Assembly (NCBI GenBank): GCA_948474755.1
Contig: CAOLHI010000414.1
Span: 496,001 to 560,000, forward strand
Direction of reading: 5' to 3'
Length of the DNA stretch: 64,000 nt
Origin: Ctenosaura bakeri
Taxonomy: Eukaryota; Chordata; Lepidosauria; Squamata; Iguanidae
The notes beneath the pieces are model-generated. The model ran no database searches. It was not told where the DNA came from and worked only from the letters and a program-made list of their open reading frames with translations. Shown piece by piece: positions 1 through 13,012 of this stretch. A program made the translations under genes and the position numbers. Every line of letters begins with the position of its first letter. The stretch's first letter is position 1.

Positions 1-2051
1 TTCTCCTTATAACCCTGGAGAGGGCTGCAAACAGCAGCCTTGGAAAATAGCCATTCACTTTCCCTGGAGTGGCACAAAGTCAGCTGCTTGACATTCTTTC
101 ATGTTTTAAATTACTAGCCTCAGGCTTCATTGTCCATTGCCTAGAAACCCAAAGAGCAAAAAGGCGACTTTGACTGCATATAATGAATGGGTGAAATGAC
201 TGGTTCCATGTAACAGGAAGGTCCATTTGTTCAAAGCCTTTGTCCAGTGACCTCTTGGCACAGACTGCTAATTGTCCTTTTCTTCTCCCCCAAATGGGAT
301 GGGATGACTTCAATATGAGTGGCTACGAGAGCATTACAAAGGTAAGGACAAATGGGCCACTCTTTGTCAGCATGTTCTTCAATCTGGGAACAAAGGGATC
401 ATTTGATTCAGTTAAAGAGGCCTGACTCATGAGCAAGTAGAACTGACAGTCTCTTCCACACAGGGTGAAGTATAGCTTTTGAATGTTATGGAGAGTTGTC
501 ACTTGGATAATAAACAAGACAGACTGAGATATTGCCCATGTTAAGTCAAGAAAAATGACAAATAGAATATACATACCCAGGCCTAATCCCAGCACATGGC
601 ATACTCAAGCAAATATTGGGAACACAGCTAAGATCCATACAAAATCATACAGTATAATAATATTGCTATTACTGTGGTATTACATAGTATTTCGTATTTT
701 TAACTGCTCATACAATCCTGGGCAGTTCACAAAGGCATTAAATAAATAAAAAAAAATGAAAATCCAACACTTAGCCACTGGGCTTTATTTTTATTTCCCT
801 TTTTTTTCTCCTCAGTGTAGGCAGGAATAACAGGCTGAAGAGGCCTGATTTATGACTACGGCAGCCATTTTAAGGTTCCCAAAATAACTTGGGCTGAGGG
901 GGGACATTAAATGGTGATTGTGATGACAACTCTAGCTGCACAGCACCAGAGCTCCTGTGAAAGCTCTGCTATGCCCCCGCTTGAGAGGAACACTAAAAAG
1001 AGCACTGAATCCACAAAACTGGACTCAGCGGATCAGCACCCATTTTAATTTCCCCACATAAATCATGGACATTGCACTGTAGGGAAATTAACAGCTGCCA
1101 CAAAAGGGAAGTGAGGGAGGGGTACAGATGGAACCTTGGTAGGGTTTACTCCCTTTCTTCTCATGGAAAACCTGCACAAAGCAAAACCGGTTTCCTGAGA
1201 GAGGCTGAAGCTGGAGGAGCCCTCCTGCAGCTGGAACCTTGGATTGCTGGGTTTGATCCACCTACGTCTTCCCAGCTGGGAAAAGCCTTTTACTAATGAA
1301 ACCATTCCCTAACCAAAAAAAGTCTCAGAAAGCACTCCAAATGTTGACTGGATGATGTGATGAGAGATGGTGCCAGGCTGACATGTCATTCAGACCAAAG
1401 ATAGATCAAAAGGCAGCCATCTTGGCCCTCTGTCTTCCCCCAAAGGTTCCCAACCCATGCTGCATTTATATTCACAGTCTTTCATTTATAACTTCCCTTT
1501 CCACCCAAACTGGGACTTAAGGTGGTGTACAAAAGAAAGGAAATTATAATAAATATACATAGGATTAAAAACATATTCAACATACACAACTTTATAGCAG
1601 CATAGAACTTTCTCCAGCATGACAATAAGTAGTTTGGGCTCTATTTATTTTTTTTAAAAGAGAAGAAATCTTTGGGAATTATATTTATTTAGATCAAGAT
1701 ATGTGTGTCTTTGAGAATATTCCACCTGCCTGAAATAATTTGTTGAAACTAAAATTACCTCATTAAATTACATCCGATACTAAAGGTTCCATCCGTCTTG
1801 CCTTTAGCTCATGTTATAACACAGTCTGGAACAGGTATCCAATTGGACTTTCCATTGCTATTCCAGTCATTTCTCAACCATCTTTAATCAACTGATTTCA
1901 GAAAGAAGACTGAATGATGTTCAAATAAGCAGAAAAGACAGCATGGATTGTTTATGCAACATGGTTGCAGAATACAGTCCTCTAGAAAAATCTGAAACTA
2001 TCCATCAGGTAAGAACATAATTAAGCTTTGGGCACAGTACCCATCCATTAC
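1..2051 (-). other. TNIK: TNIK intron downstream of the last visible exon (partial)
   Basis: This non-coding stretch follows the donor at 2051-2050 and runs off the window. It is AT-rich, with no ORF showing family similarity. Positions about 1480-1590 resemble the degenerate 3' end of an L2-type LINE on the minus strand, seen as a phrase like 'gggacttaaggtggtgtac' followed by A-rich sequence. Nothing else is recognised. Confidence 0.7.
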
Positions 2052-2256
2052 CTCTTCTAGCCTCCGTCTCTGTTCTTTCTGTTCCTCAATCCTTTTTTGT
2101 CGCTCTGCCAATAGTTGCCGTTTATGTTCTTCATTCTCCCGTTGCTGCTGCTCCAGCTGCTGCCGACGAAGGGCCTCTGAACGTTCCTTATTTGCAAGTT
2201 GAAGCCTCAAAAAGTCTCGTCTTAATGTTGACTCACCAGGCAGATTTAGGATGGAG
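2052..2256 (-). CDS. TNIK: TNIK exon: end of acidic linker and start of coiled coil
   Basis: This 205-nt exon finishes a split Ser codon (AG|C) and then encodes 68 residues, about 340-407 in human TNIK numbering. It begins [16 protein letters not shown] and continues into a Gln/Glu/Arg-rich helix ending EQRRRLEE. The acceptor reads CTGAAG|CTCC and the donor GAAGAG|GTAATG. This is the N-terminal part of the coiled-coil intermediate region. In TNIK that region follows the kinase domain and leads to the segments that bind NCK and TRAF2 (family knowledge). The wording [19 protein letters not shown] matches TNIK better than MAP4K4 or MINK1, which have LQQENK at this point. The exon ends in phase 0, and the next exon lies outside the window. 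Confidence 0.96.
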
Positions 2257-3793
2257 CTTCAGGAGAAAAGACAATTTTTTGTCATTCCAGAAGCACATCT
2301 GCATGAAGGTGCATACAACATAAAGAGCATGTGAAGATCCCTATCCATGCTCTTGCCAGTCCAATCTACACTATAAAACAATTCAGTCTACACATTAATC
2401 TTGTCCTTATGAAAATATGGGAGAAAAATATACACCTTAAGAGACTACCATATGCATTTCTCGTTGTTAGTACTATCATCTGAGATGTCCAGACATTCAA
2501 GTTCTGCCATTTTATTCTCTAATTATACTTGTGTTTGAAATACAAATCATAAAGAGAACTAAGGAAGCATCACATAACAGATCTACATTACACTAAACTT
2601 AAGTCTTCTAGGTTAGTCATAATCTGAGGGGTGTAGGTTGGATGAGAATTTATAAAAACTCTCTTTCCCTTTACAGTACGAAATTACAAAACATGATTTT
2701 TTTTAAAAAAATGTCTAAAACGTGCTAAATTAAATCTGAAAAACAATTTGAGAATTTAGATCGTAAACACATAATTGCTACAGAATCAGTTACCTCACAT
2801 ACTTTACATAGAGCACATACTGTCATTCACTAACATTCATGTATTTGCATCCAGTACAAAGCAGCCTGAATCCTGTGTGCAAGAATGAGGTCATATTTTT
2901 GTTTTTCATAGGAATGGGGTATTTAGACAGAATTTTCTTAACACAAGAATCTCTCAGAAATTCCAGTTTAACTCAAGTAATGTTTCAACACTGCCAGCCT
3001 TCAATATTGTGTTAAACTGTACAAAATCCAGCAGACTCAAGTAATAAAATTTGTGAGAGCAGGGTAACACTTTGGGCTGCAGATGGAGATTAACATATTT
3101 GAATTTTTCCATACAAAAGTCCTGCTTGCATATAAAAAGTCAGCATATCACAGAGAAAAATATCTTGCTTCTGGCTCCTGGCAATGAAGTTTTTGTATAT
3201 GAATGGAACTTATTCATGGAATAAACGTGCACATGCAGCCTAAAGAGACATAGACCAAGACAAGTTCTTGTCAGTACAAATTCAAAGTGACCAGTGTCTT
3301 CTGTAATAATATCATATCTCTTTTAGAATAAGCACAGCTGGTAGCTGCCATGCAGAGTCCAAAATATTCACTACAGCAGAAGAGGGGAAAGAGTTTGAGA
3401 TTGTGGGCCAGATTCCTATCTGAGTTATCACTGATCCACTGGTCCAGAATCAAGTTGTTTTTTAAAAAACATATCATCCTTTCAGAGTTGACACTTCACT
3501 TTCCCATGATCTGGTGATGTCACATGTCACATGTTGAGATTTCATCAGCAAAATAACTCTATTCCTTAGCATTCCCAAAGGATTGTGGTACACCATACCT
3601 GACCACGAGTGTGAGGGACATAGTCATGAACAATCCAATTGTAGAAAGAACTGCCCCCAATGCACTTATTTAGGCCTCAGTTTTTCCACCACCCACAAAT
3701 ATTTGCATTTCATATTCGACTTCTTCTGAGTTCCAGTGCAACTCAGAACATTCTACACAGCCACACAGTCAAAAATGAACAATTATGTATTAC
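2257..3793 (-). other. TNIK: TNIK intron, 1.5 kb
   Basis: This short AT-rich intron lies between the acidic-linker exon and the coiled-coil exon. It has a minus-strand GT donor at 3793-3792 and an AG acceptor ending at 2257. No mobile element or conserved block was recognised in it. Confidence 0.85.
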
Positions 3794-3860
3794 CTGGGTT
3801 CCCCAGAGTCATTTTCTTCCTCCTCCTCCTCACTTCCACTGTACTCGTATTCAGTTTCAT
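3794..3860 (-). CDS. TNIK: TNIK exon: acidic linker after the kinase domain
   Basis: This 67-nt exon completes an Asp codon (G|AT) and encodes ETEYEYSGSEEEEEENDSGEP before ending in a split Ser (AG|C). The acceptor is TTCCTAG|ATGAAA and the donor CCCAG|GTAATA. The stretch is the acidic, intrinsically disordered linker just C-terminal to the kinase domain in this kinase group. The NDSGEP ending points to TNIK; MAP4K4 and MINK1 have different acidic tails here. Splice phases match both neighbouring exons exactly. Confidence 0.96.
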
Positions 3861-4365
3861 CTAGGAACATAATTGAATGTCAGTGCCCTTTACGGAAACC
3901 ATTAGTTTTTCTGCTAGACGAGGGCCTCAGGGCTCTGGTCTGAGAACAGCAAACTTTTTTATTTTAATATGTGGTGGGATTGGGTAGGAATCAATATTGT
4001 TTCAAGAATGACTTGACTTCACCTCAGCAAACAAGCCTAAATTTGAGCAGAGATATGAACCTTGCTAATGAGATTACTTTGAGAACATACTGTATTCTAC
4101 TTAGCAGGCCCTTATCTATTGGAATATGGAGGGCATATTGTATCCATTTTCTTGAACTAATGTAAGGTTATCTTAGAGCTGTATTTTATAATCTGTATCA
4201 AATCTATAACTATGTATTCTGGTAGCTTAAAGTAAATGGCAAATGGGTTTTCCTTCGTTCTGAAGGACTGATTAGCCATAAAACCTTTACTGACTTGTCA
4301 GTCCATGCTGGTAGGACAAGGAAACATAGGAAATGACCTATGAATCCATACCTCTTTTCAGAAAG

Positions 4366-4420
4366 ATGTGTGTGTGTGTATGTGTGTGTGTGTGTAAGAG
4401 AGAAAGAGAGAGAGAGAGTG
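4366..4420. repeat. Compound microsatellite (TG)n(GA)n
   Basis: An interrupted TG run passes directly into a GA run. It is an ordinary simple-sequence repeat. Confidence 0.95.
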
Positions 4421-4707
4421 AATGGAGGGAGCTTATGTTTAAAAAGTTATTAGGAATAGGACTGAAATAAAAAGCAGCAGGACATGAATCTTAAGATCTA
4501 AATATTATTTCAGAAGAGCAAAAAAAAAATTATTTTGCTTTGTAAAGAAGAGCAGGACCAATTGTGTTCTGGACACAACTGGTCCTGTGTTCACTACTAG
4601 GCATCTCCAATTAAATATGGCAAGACTGACAAAACATATACATAATGCTTATAAATACTTAAAGTGCTTCAAATGTGTTAGCTTACTGAAATCCTTAGAA
4701 CAATATC

Positions 4708-6440
4708 CACAAGGCTTTATTTATCTATTTACCTCCTTTTCCCTAGCCCTGGGACTCAAGGTGGCTTACAACAGTCGAAACTCATACAGATAAAAAAAAA
4801 AATCATATCAATAAAACATAAACAAATTAAAACATAATTATAATTAGAATTAAAAGCAACTTAAAATATATTCATTAAAAATACAAATAATAGATCATAT
4901 TATTAAAAGCCTTTTCTGCATGAGCAATCCATTCCCAAAGGCCTCTCAAAACAAACAGTCTTTGGCTGTAGCCAGAAGGACACCAGGGAGTGTGCCAGTA
5001 CAGCTACTTTAGGAAGGAAGCTGCAGAGCCTGGGAGCAGCTACCAAGATGGCCCCACCCTGTGATCCCCATCAGTCCTTGTGAAAGCAATCAGACAGACT
5101 AAAGCTCCTCCTTTGAAGATCACAAAACATAGATTGGCTCAGGTAAGGGAATATGGTCCTTCAGATAACCTAGATCCAAATCATATAAAGCTTTATAAGT
5201 CATGACCAGCACTTTGAACTGTGCCCAGAACCAGACTGACACCCAGTGAAGCCATTCCAACAAGGGAGTTTTATAATCCTAATAATTAGCCCTTGTTGAT
5301 CCTCTAGCTGCAGCAATTTGGACATGCTGAAGTTTTCAAACACTCTTCAAAGCTAGCCCCACATAGAGCATATTATAGTAATCCACACTGGATGTAACTG
5401 ATATTACAGTTAGCCAGATCTGACATCTCTAGCAACAGATAAAGCTAGCATACGAGGCTTAACTGTGTACATGCATTACTAGCCACCACAGAAACCAGAG
5501 CTTCTAGGCTTTGAAATGAATCCAGCCAACAAATAAATTAATAAACAAATGGGTGGGGGGAATCCAAGCTGTGTGTCAAGAGGAGTGCAATACCAACCAG
5601 CACAGGCTGAACCTCTATTCTGTGATCTATCTTTTGAATGACAAGGAGTACCTCCATCTTGTCTGGATTAAGTTTCAATTTGTTTGTCCTCATCTAGTCC
5701 ATTTCTGATGGCCAGCACTGGCTTAGAACCAGAACAGGTCCTTAATGGTGGCATCAAAACCCCAAACACCAGACAGCCTCTTCCAGCATTTTCATCTGTA
5801 TGTTAAATAGCAATGAGTACAGAAATGAGCGCCAATGTACAGGCCAAAAGTCCAATTGAGGAACTTAGTCATTATAAAATAGTTCCTCTATGTCTCATTC
5901 TAGCAAGATGACCCAGAAGGATATCATGGTCAGTGCTTTCAAAAGCTCCTGTGAGATCCAGTAGGACAAAATGATCGGATACACTCTCCCTGTTCAGTTC
6001 TTGGTGTAGGCTGTCCACTAAAGTTATCAAAGCTGTTTCTGTTGCACAGTTAGGCCTCGAACCAGATTGAAACTGACCTATACAATCCATCTTATCAAGG
6101 AACCCCTGGAGCTGGGAGGCCACCATGTTCTAGTATCTTGTAACTACAACTTATAACTTCCTTCTTTAGGCAAGATAGGACTCTACCTTGTAGTATTAAG
6201 GCATCGACCACTTCCTCTACCTATTCTGCCAATCCCATCTGGCTTTTTAATAAACCAGGAAAGGCAAATATCTGGTGTCTCCAAGAATTCTGTCCACATC
6301 CTTGGGCCTTACAGTTTGAAAAGTATTCATTATCAGCGGACAAGCAGTGACCAAAGTTATATCAGCTGAATCTGCATTAACTACAGCACACAAATCAGAA
6401 CAGATCTGAGCAATTTTATCTGCAAAGTGCCAAGCAACTT
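4708..6440 (-). mobile_element. Degenerate L2-type non-LTR retrotransposon fragment
   Basis: On the minus strand, 6126-5872 still reads as reverse transcriptase. It includes a fingers segment (FQSGSRPNCATETAL) and the palm motif LDLTGAFESTDHDILL, where the usual catalytic-region AFDTxDH has become AFESTDH. Upstream traces of a 'VRPKDVDRILG'-like segment reach about 6440. Downstream, a 'GVWGFDATIKDLFWF' phrase and an A-rich tail near 4720-4860 are typical of squamate L2-like 3' ends. Many stops and gaps break the frame, so this is an old dead copy that appears to lack the C-terminal part of the RT. Placement in L2 rather than another CR1-superfamily clade is from memory of the family. Confidence 0.7.
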
Positions 6441-7020
6441 TTCACAGTGAGCTGTCAGGTGCTCTGGATTCTCCTTTTGTGGGTCAGTGCATAATAGGCT
6501 CCTGACAACTGCACAAGTCAGTGTGAAACTATAATGATGTGAAATGTCCAAAACAGGACAGTCTGTGTGCAAAGAGCTAAATGGACACAGATTTAACATT
6601 AGAAACAAGAATACCAAAAACCAACTGCAGAGCACTTCTTGGATATTTAATCTCAGAGCTCTAAGTAGTAGTTCATGAAGAAGAAAAAAATTAAAGGAAG
6701 ATTAGTAAGCAAAACAACTGAATTGAGACAGATGCATGAATTCTAATCCCTTAGCAGTCATTTGAAACAGAAAGTAGTTACTTAGCACACTATATATATT
6801 AAAACACGAGTTTTTATCAGAGCTGCGCATTTAATAAAAAGATTCTCCCCTTACTTGCTTTATGCCAATATTTTATTGTTTCTCTGCTCCTACTAATGTA
6901 CCATAAGAAGACTGTTCTTCACTACACATATTTACCTGCTTACCTATGCTCAATGCAAAACTGGTCTCCCTCCTTTGCCCCTTTCATTTTTTTTTCTTTA
7001 TGGCCATCCATAAGACAATG

Positions 7021-8123
7021 CAGTGGTGCCTCAACTTTCATGGGAGTTAGGAGCACAAGATTCCCATGGATGTTGAAAAACTGCTAATATCTCTACCCTC
7101 CCCCCTCAAAACCTAAATGTTACAGACTCTGCTACTGAAAAATCTTCAGTATCTTCGTCCTTCTCAAAGAGAAGGAAGAAAAGGAGGATGAAACTGAAGG
7201 AGATTTTTTTTGTAGCAGCTGCTGACAGCTCTGGTCCTTACTACCTTTGCCACTTCGGCACCAGGGCATGTCCACATTGTTCTGAGGTTGCCAGGAGCTC
7301 CTGACCTCCACTGGTCTCCAAGCCTTCTCCTAGAAAAGGCCCTAGATCCCAATAGGGCTTGATTTCCATATGTACAAGTCCCTTTTTGGACAGTCCTTCA
7401 TAATACCTCCCTTTTGGGGAGCAGAGTTATTGACTTCCATACTCACAAGACCCTTTCTGGATAATCCTCCATTATCCCCCCCCACTTTCCATGGATCAGT
7501 TATTGGCTTCCATATGTACAAGTCTCTATTTTTAGCAGTCCTTCATGAACACCACCCCACCCCACCCCACCCCCTTCTCAGTAGTAGAGTTCCTGACTCC
7601 CATATGTACAAGTCCCATCTTAGACAGTCCTTCATGATCTCTGCCCTTTTGGAAAGCACAGTTCTTGACTCCCATATGTACAATTCCCATTTGGATAGTC
7701 CTTCATGATCCCTCCTTCCAGGGAGCAGAGTTATTGATTTCCATTGATAAGTGCCTTTTGGGACAGTCCTTACTGATCCTTGCTTCTGGGGAGCAGAGTT
7801 ACTGACTTCCATAAGCACAAGACCCTCTGGGGAGAGACTTTCATGTTTCCCCCTCTGACTGGGAACAGAGTTACTGACTTCCATATGCATGTGTCCCTTT
7901 TTGGACACTGCTTCATGATCCCCCAATTCTGGTGCTGGGTGAGGAGGACCAGCAGCAGGAGAAGGAGGGAGGAAGGCAGAGCCAGCTGCCCAGAAACTAT
8001 TCTCTGTCGTTACACAGTACAGTACTATCACCACCCAGCTACATTGCTTGTTAAGCACCATCTACATATTCATGCATAATCAAACTTGTGAAAGTCAAGC
8101 CCATGAAAGCTGAGTGCCAACTG
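7021..8123. mobile_element. Non-autonomous Tc1/pogo-like DNA transposon
   Basis: The ends form imperfect terminal inverted repeats of about 24 bp. The left is cagtggtgcctcaactttca (7021-7040). The right, read in reverse complement, is cagttggcactcagctttca (8123-8104). The right flank is TA and the left is TG, consistent with a decayed TA target duplication. The termini resemble those of Tigger/pogo elements (family knowledge). There is no transposase frame. The centre is a tandem repeat array, listed separately, flanked by purine-rich sequence. Confidence 0.6.
7350..7945. repeat. Minisatellite, about eight units of ~72 bp
   Basis: Diverged tandem units begin near 7352, 7434, 7508, 7598, 7670, 7738, 7806 and 7880. 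Each holds a phrase like ttccatatgtacaagtccc, followed by gacagtccttcatgatc and gagcagagttattgac. Unit lengths run from about 68 to 90 bp. Unit three is enlarged by a CCACC-type run at 7552-7573. Open frames of about 110-170 codons across the array come from unit lengths that are near multiples of three, and do not look like a gene. Confidence 0.85.
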
Positions 8124-9260
8124 TACCTGTCATTCCATCACTACACAACATGTCTTGCATTTCCATTACAATTGACATTGCCTTTATCCCGTTACACCCC
8201 TGTATATATGTCTATGCACAGAGGCTTCACTCCATTTCCTGAGGAAGTAGAAAGGACTTTACAAGCTTAAACTAAAATATACCATTTAGCATCAGAGATG
8301 CTGTTGGATCCCCCCCTTTCCTTCTTTGCTGAAACAGACTAACACATCTATCTCCTTGAAAATTACTGCACAAAACTCTCATATTTATCCAATTACTATC
8401 CACCTCTTAGCTACAACCTTCATTTACAAAACAATACATCTCTAACACTACACTAAAATCTACTTTTGAATATACTGATACAATATACATTATATACAAT
8501 TTGTACCAGTCCTTTGGGGGCAGTTGTATTGCTGATTTTAGCTAGTGTTTTGAGAAGGTTGGAGGAGATCTTGGCTTGACTGAAGTTGGGTGTGTCTGTG
8601 GGAGGAGTTGGGGCTTGTAGATTTAATTAAGAGGCCCTGATCTTTCCTTTTCTAATGCAAATCTATATTAGCTTTCATTTTAAGAAAAGAAGAAAGAACA
8701 TGGCAAAGGTGGAAAGAGAGTGATGTGTTAATTTAAAATAACACCCAACACTATTATAGAAATTCAATAAATTCCTATTCTGAAGTAAGTAGGCTGAAAA
8801 TGCATTCATTCAACAAGTTTCGTCTGATAATAGCTCTTCATTTTACGAGTCTGTTCAATCAAAATCAAATCTGTTGTTTCAAAAAGCATATCACTATTAT
8901 AAATATTACAGCATTGAACACTACAGTATAATAAACTTGGTGATTTGATGTCTGTTTTGCTGAAATATTCATAGCACTTTTACAGTGCCATATAACTTAA
9001 CAAAATGGAAGATAATGTGATGGTTTATCCAAGAACACTAAAAAGAGATAGCTAATACTACATTTAGCGTGGATCCCCACTGCTTTTTAGGTAGATGAAC
9101 TGCTGCATTTAAGTACACATAAGCCAAAACATGTCTGCACCATGCTTACTGCCTACATAACCACTCAAGAATACCACGCCCTGGCTGGAAAGGAAAATCC
9201 ATTAAAATCAGTATCATTGTAACAGTTTAAACCTGGACATTGGCAACTGAAGCTTTCAAA

Positions 9261-9440
9261 GAACCACAGAATCATTGAGTTGGAAGGGTCTACAAGGCCC
9301 ATCAAAACTCCTGAAAGATGCCCATCTAACTTCTGTTTAAAGAGCCCAAATATGGAGAGCCCAACACTCTCCAAGCCAATTTATTCCACTGTTGAGCAGC
9401 TCTCACAGTAAAGAAGAACTTCCTAAAATTTTTCTTCCTT
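9261..9440 (-). mobile_element. CR1 LINE 3'-end fragment
   Basis: On the minus strand this matches the end of CR1 ORF2 plus its 3' UTR: a 'FK..LDGHLSGVL' protein remnant followed by the ggaccttccaactcaatgat-like terminal region. It is 5'-truncated, as most CR1 copies are, and more diverged than the copy at 61502-61692. Confidence 0.8.
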
Positions 9441-9635
9441 TGTAGAGGTGGATGCTGAAGTAAAGAGTTGAACAACAGGAAGAGTAACATGGTAAATTTG
9501 CTCAGAAAGGTGGCTTCTCTCCATCTGGACTGACCTAGGAAGTATCATCTTTCCTTCTTTCCTCCAATTTATCTCTTCAAATTCTTATTTTTCTTGGTTC
9601 CAGGGAAATGCTACTTCGCCTTCCAAAAATAAGAA

Positions 9636-9855
9636 CCAGCATGGGACAGTGGTTTGAATACTGGACTACAGCTCTGGAGACCAGAGTTTGAATTCCCACT
9701 CAGCCATGGAAACCCATTGGGTGACCTTGGGCACAAGTCACACTTTTTCAGCCTCAAAGGAAGACAAAGACAACCCCTGAACAAATCTTGACAAGAAAAT
9801 CCTGGGTCACCATAAGGCAGAGAAGACTTGAGGGCATACAACACAACTGCACATT
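9636..9855 (+). mobile_element. tRNA-derived SINE (Sauria-like)
   Basis: The head carries a tRNA-like B-box region (gagtttgaattcccactc). The body reads gtgaccttgggcacaagtca and cagcctcaaaggaagacaaa. The tail reads caccataaggcagagaagacttgagggcatacaac, related to Bov-B-type 3' ends. The same family occurs at 29041, 29891, 45857 and 50948, and inverted at 52000. The family name is given from memory. Confidence 0.75.
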
Positions 9856-9879
9856 TTCTAAAAATAGGGTTCTCTCTCA

Positions 9880-10227
<348 letters not shown>

Positions 10228-10443
10228 TTAACATTTACTAGTACAGATCTATTTGGCTCAGAGAAAGTCAGACAGAAAGAGATTTTCTAATCGAAGACCA
10301 CCTATTTGATGGGTATTTTTAGGAACTGAAGCCCTGACAGGGAAATTACTTCTCAGTTCACATCAGACTGGCTTGAAAAAATAAGTTAAGCAGAGATACA
10401 AAAAGTCAATCCAAATCCTACTAAGATTCATTGAAGAAACTAT

Positions 10444-10645
10444 GGGCTTTTTGGCACTACACTGTTATAGTGCTATCACTCCACTTTCAACATCCTGTGG
10501 AATTCTGGGGTTTGTAGTTTACTGAGGCCAAAGAGCTCTCTGGCTGAGAATTCTAAAGGTCCCTCCCTAAACTTCAAAGCCCAGGATTCCACAGGATGTT
10601 CAAAGTGGAATAACAGCACCATTACAATATAGTACAGAAAGGCCC
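10444..10645. mobile_element. Foldback MITE copy 1
   Basis: Long terminal inverted repeats of about 60 bp face each other. The left arm includes actgttatagtgctatcact and ccactttcaacatcctgtgg. The right arm carries its complement, with ccacaggatgttcaaagtgg and aataacagcaccattacaat. The centre is a short unpaired spacer. Family members are at 45927-46044 and 46651-46806, with a half copy at 62611-62675. hAT affiliation is a guess, since no clean target duplication was found. Confidence 0.75.
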
Positions 10646-12970
10646 TACACTTCCTAATAGCTCTAAAAGGGTTTCTTCCTGGCACACCAACTGCACATTA
10701 CAGAGGAGGAGGAGCCGCCCAGCTCTCCACTTCCCATAGTCAAAACTACTAATCAAACTGAATAAGTTTCCAATCCTATTTACTAGAAGCAGCCAACATA
10801 AAGTCTGCAGGCTGTATGCAATCCTTGAAGCTATTTCTGTATCTCTTGTTTCTCAAACTTGCTACTGCTGCTGAAACCAGACTGGCAAAAATGGATGATG
10901 GTCTTCCCCAAAGGGAAAGTGATACACTCTGCCCTGAAGACTTGTAGAGCTCTATGGTATAGGAGGGAGGCTCTGGCAACCTGCTCCATTATATAGAGCA
11001 GCTGCAGCTGTCGCCAGATTTTGGCAGTAACAGGAGTCAAAGTAACAGTTCAATTTTGGCAGCGGCAGCAGGAAAGGCAATTACAGTCATGTTTCCAGTA
11101 GGCTGAAAGTATCCAATACAGACCCTTGTACTCAAGCATTTGCCCATGATGCTATATATGCTTAAGAAAGCATAATTACCATTGAGTTTATGAACACATC
11201 TATATACAAACACTTCTTGATTAAAGACCAGGTGATACTCGGAGGACTAAGTCATCTAGAAATTCATATTGGGCTTGGATTTTAATTCGATGAGAGCATG
11301 ATGCTCCTCTGAAGTTTATAGCTTTTCTGGCTTCTCTCACAACAAGCTTCAATTAGCACAAAACTCTTTTGGTAAATCCTTCTATACCCATCCGATATCT
11401 GGGCAATCAAAAACTACCATGACATTTGATCCTTTAAGAGGCATCAACAGACAGCTCAATATTTTAGGTTAACTTTTAAAGCAAATTAGGCGTAATGCTC
11501 ACAGGTGTGTGCTTTTCTTTGAACTTCCCACTCCAAATTTTTCACACACACCCCAGTCCAGTATCCCAGTCATTTCAAGTTAGGGATGGAATGGAAATCC
11601 ATCAGTTTCCCAACTGTGATCACATCTGGAGTTTCCAATCCTTGAGAAACTTACATAGGAAGGAAAATGGCCCATTAAACGTTCTGCAAATTGTGGGAAT
11701 TTATTTTTTGTTTCTGGAACAACATAAACTATGCAGCTTGATATTGAAAGACTGTGCAGCTTTGCAGCCAAAATGTATACTTACAGTCTTTTTTACTACA
11801 CTCAGAAAACCGCACAGCTTCTTGTGGGAAAATAGCCTTCACCAGTTTACATTATTTATTTGTTGCAATATACTTGAGAAAAGTACAGAAATGTAAAAAT
11901 AAATGCACACTATACTTTGACACAAACAATGTTGTGAAGTGTTTGACATTGTGGTTGCAGCCTTTGCAAGTTCAAATGTTATACAATCTAAATTTTATGC
12001 AGCAGCAAAAGAAATTCTGGCTAATTGAAGCTGCAGACACACATGGTTTTGTTGTGCAACATTGCTGAATTTCCCCAAGTGTCTCAAAGCTAAGGGAAGA
12101 AAAACTGTTTAATTACTGTCTACATATGTCAGGACTTGGAAAACTCAAGATTTACCATCCCTATTCCAGGTTCACTTCTAGTTTCAGAGGGGGGAAAAGA
12201 AGAAGTCTCTAGTAAATGTCTGAGATGCTGGCCACGGAAGGGAAAGAGTTCAGTAACTGTCTTCTTTGGACTTACTTTCCTATTAAAGACCTCGACTCCT
12301 GTCCTGTACATTGTAGGAATGGAACTGCTATAATTCAATAGGTGCCTTGAAGGCACATACACATGCACGCATATCAAGCAGAGTGCACTGGAGCCAGTGC
12401 AATACAAGCTTATGGTACAAACAGGAAAGAGTACTCCAGATGCTGTTGTAAGGTAAAAAAGAAAAACTTACATTTATTATTTCAAGAAATCCACCTTGGG
12501 ATAAGAAAGCAGATAAACAAAAGATTACCTACACTTCAACACAAGACCCCCTAAAAGTTGGTTCTCATGTGTGGACGTAAGCCATTAAGACAGTGGAGTC
12601 TCATGGGTGCTCCCTTCTCAGACAAAGCGAGACAAAGGACCAACTAATTTTTGGAAGAAGGAGGAAATGGCCTCTGCAAACAGAAAGGAAGCAAAAAGGA
12701 TTGAGCATAGAGACTTCAGAAAGAAACAGAGAAGTGAAGCAAAAGGGCAGTCATTCTCTCTGGAGTCCCCTCTCACACTAACCACTTTATAAGCATTGAT
12801 GCCTCTTTGCTCCCAACATGCATGAAGAGGGACAGACAAATGAATAAAGGCCCTGACGTGTCTGATTTGGCTCTAACATCAGCAGTCTAAAATTTGGGCA
12901 GACAACTAGATTCAGCATTGAAGATGACATTGGAAATACGATATTGAACAAAAGCTAGGAGTCAGATTGA

Positions 12971-13012
12971 TGGTCTGTAAGGTCCCTTTCAACACTATAA
13001 TTCTATGAAGGA
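12971..13012 (+). mobile_element. CR1 LINE extreme 3' end
   Basis: A 42-bp trace with ggtccctttcaacactataa followed by ttctatgaa. It matches the terminal CR1 phrase seen at 21990-22030 and 36740-36775. Confidence 0.5.

Noticed and set aside
7350..7945. The tandem array as a CRISPR or as a repeat protein gene
   Set aside because: Units are diverged and contiguous with no unique spacers, the host is a vertebrate, and the frames across the array lack any conserved start or domain.
11495..12068. Two overlapping plus-strand frames of 133 and 104 codons
   Set aside because: They have no similarity to known families and no splice or promoter support. Frames of this size occur by chance in 64 kb.
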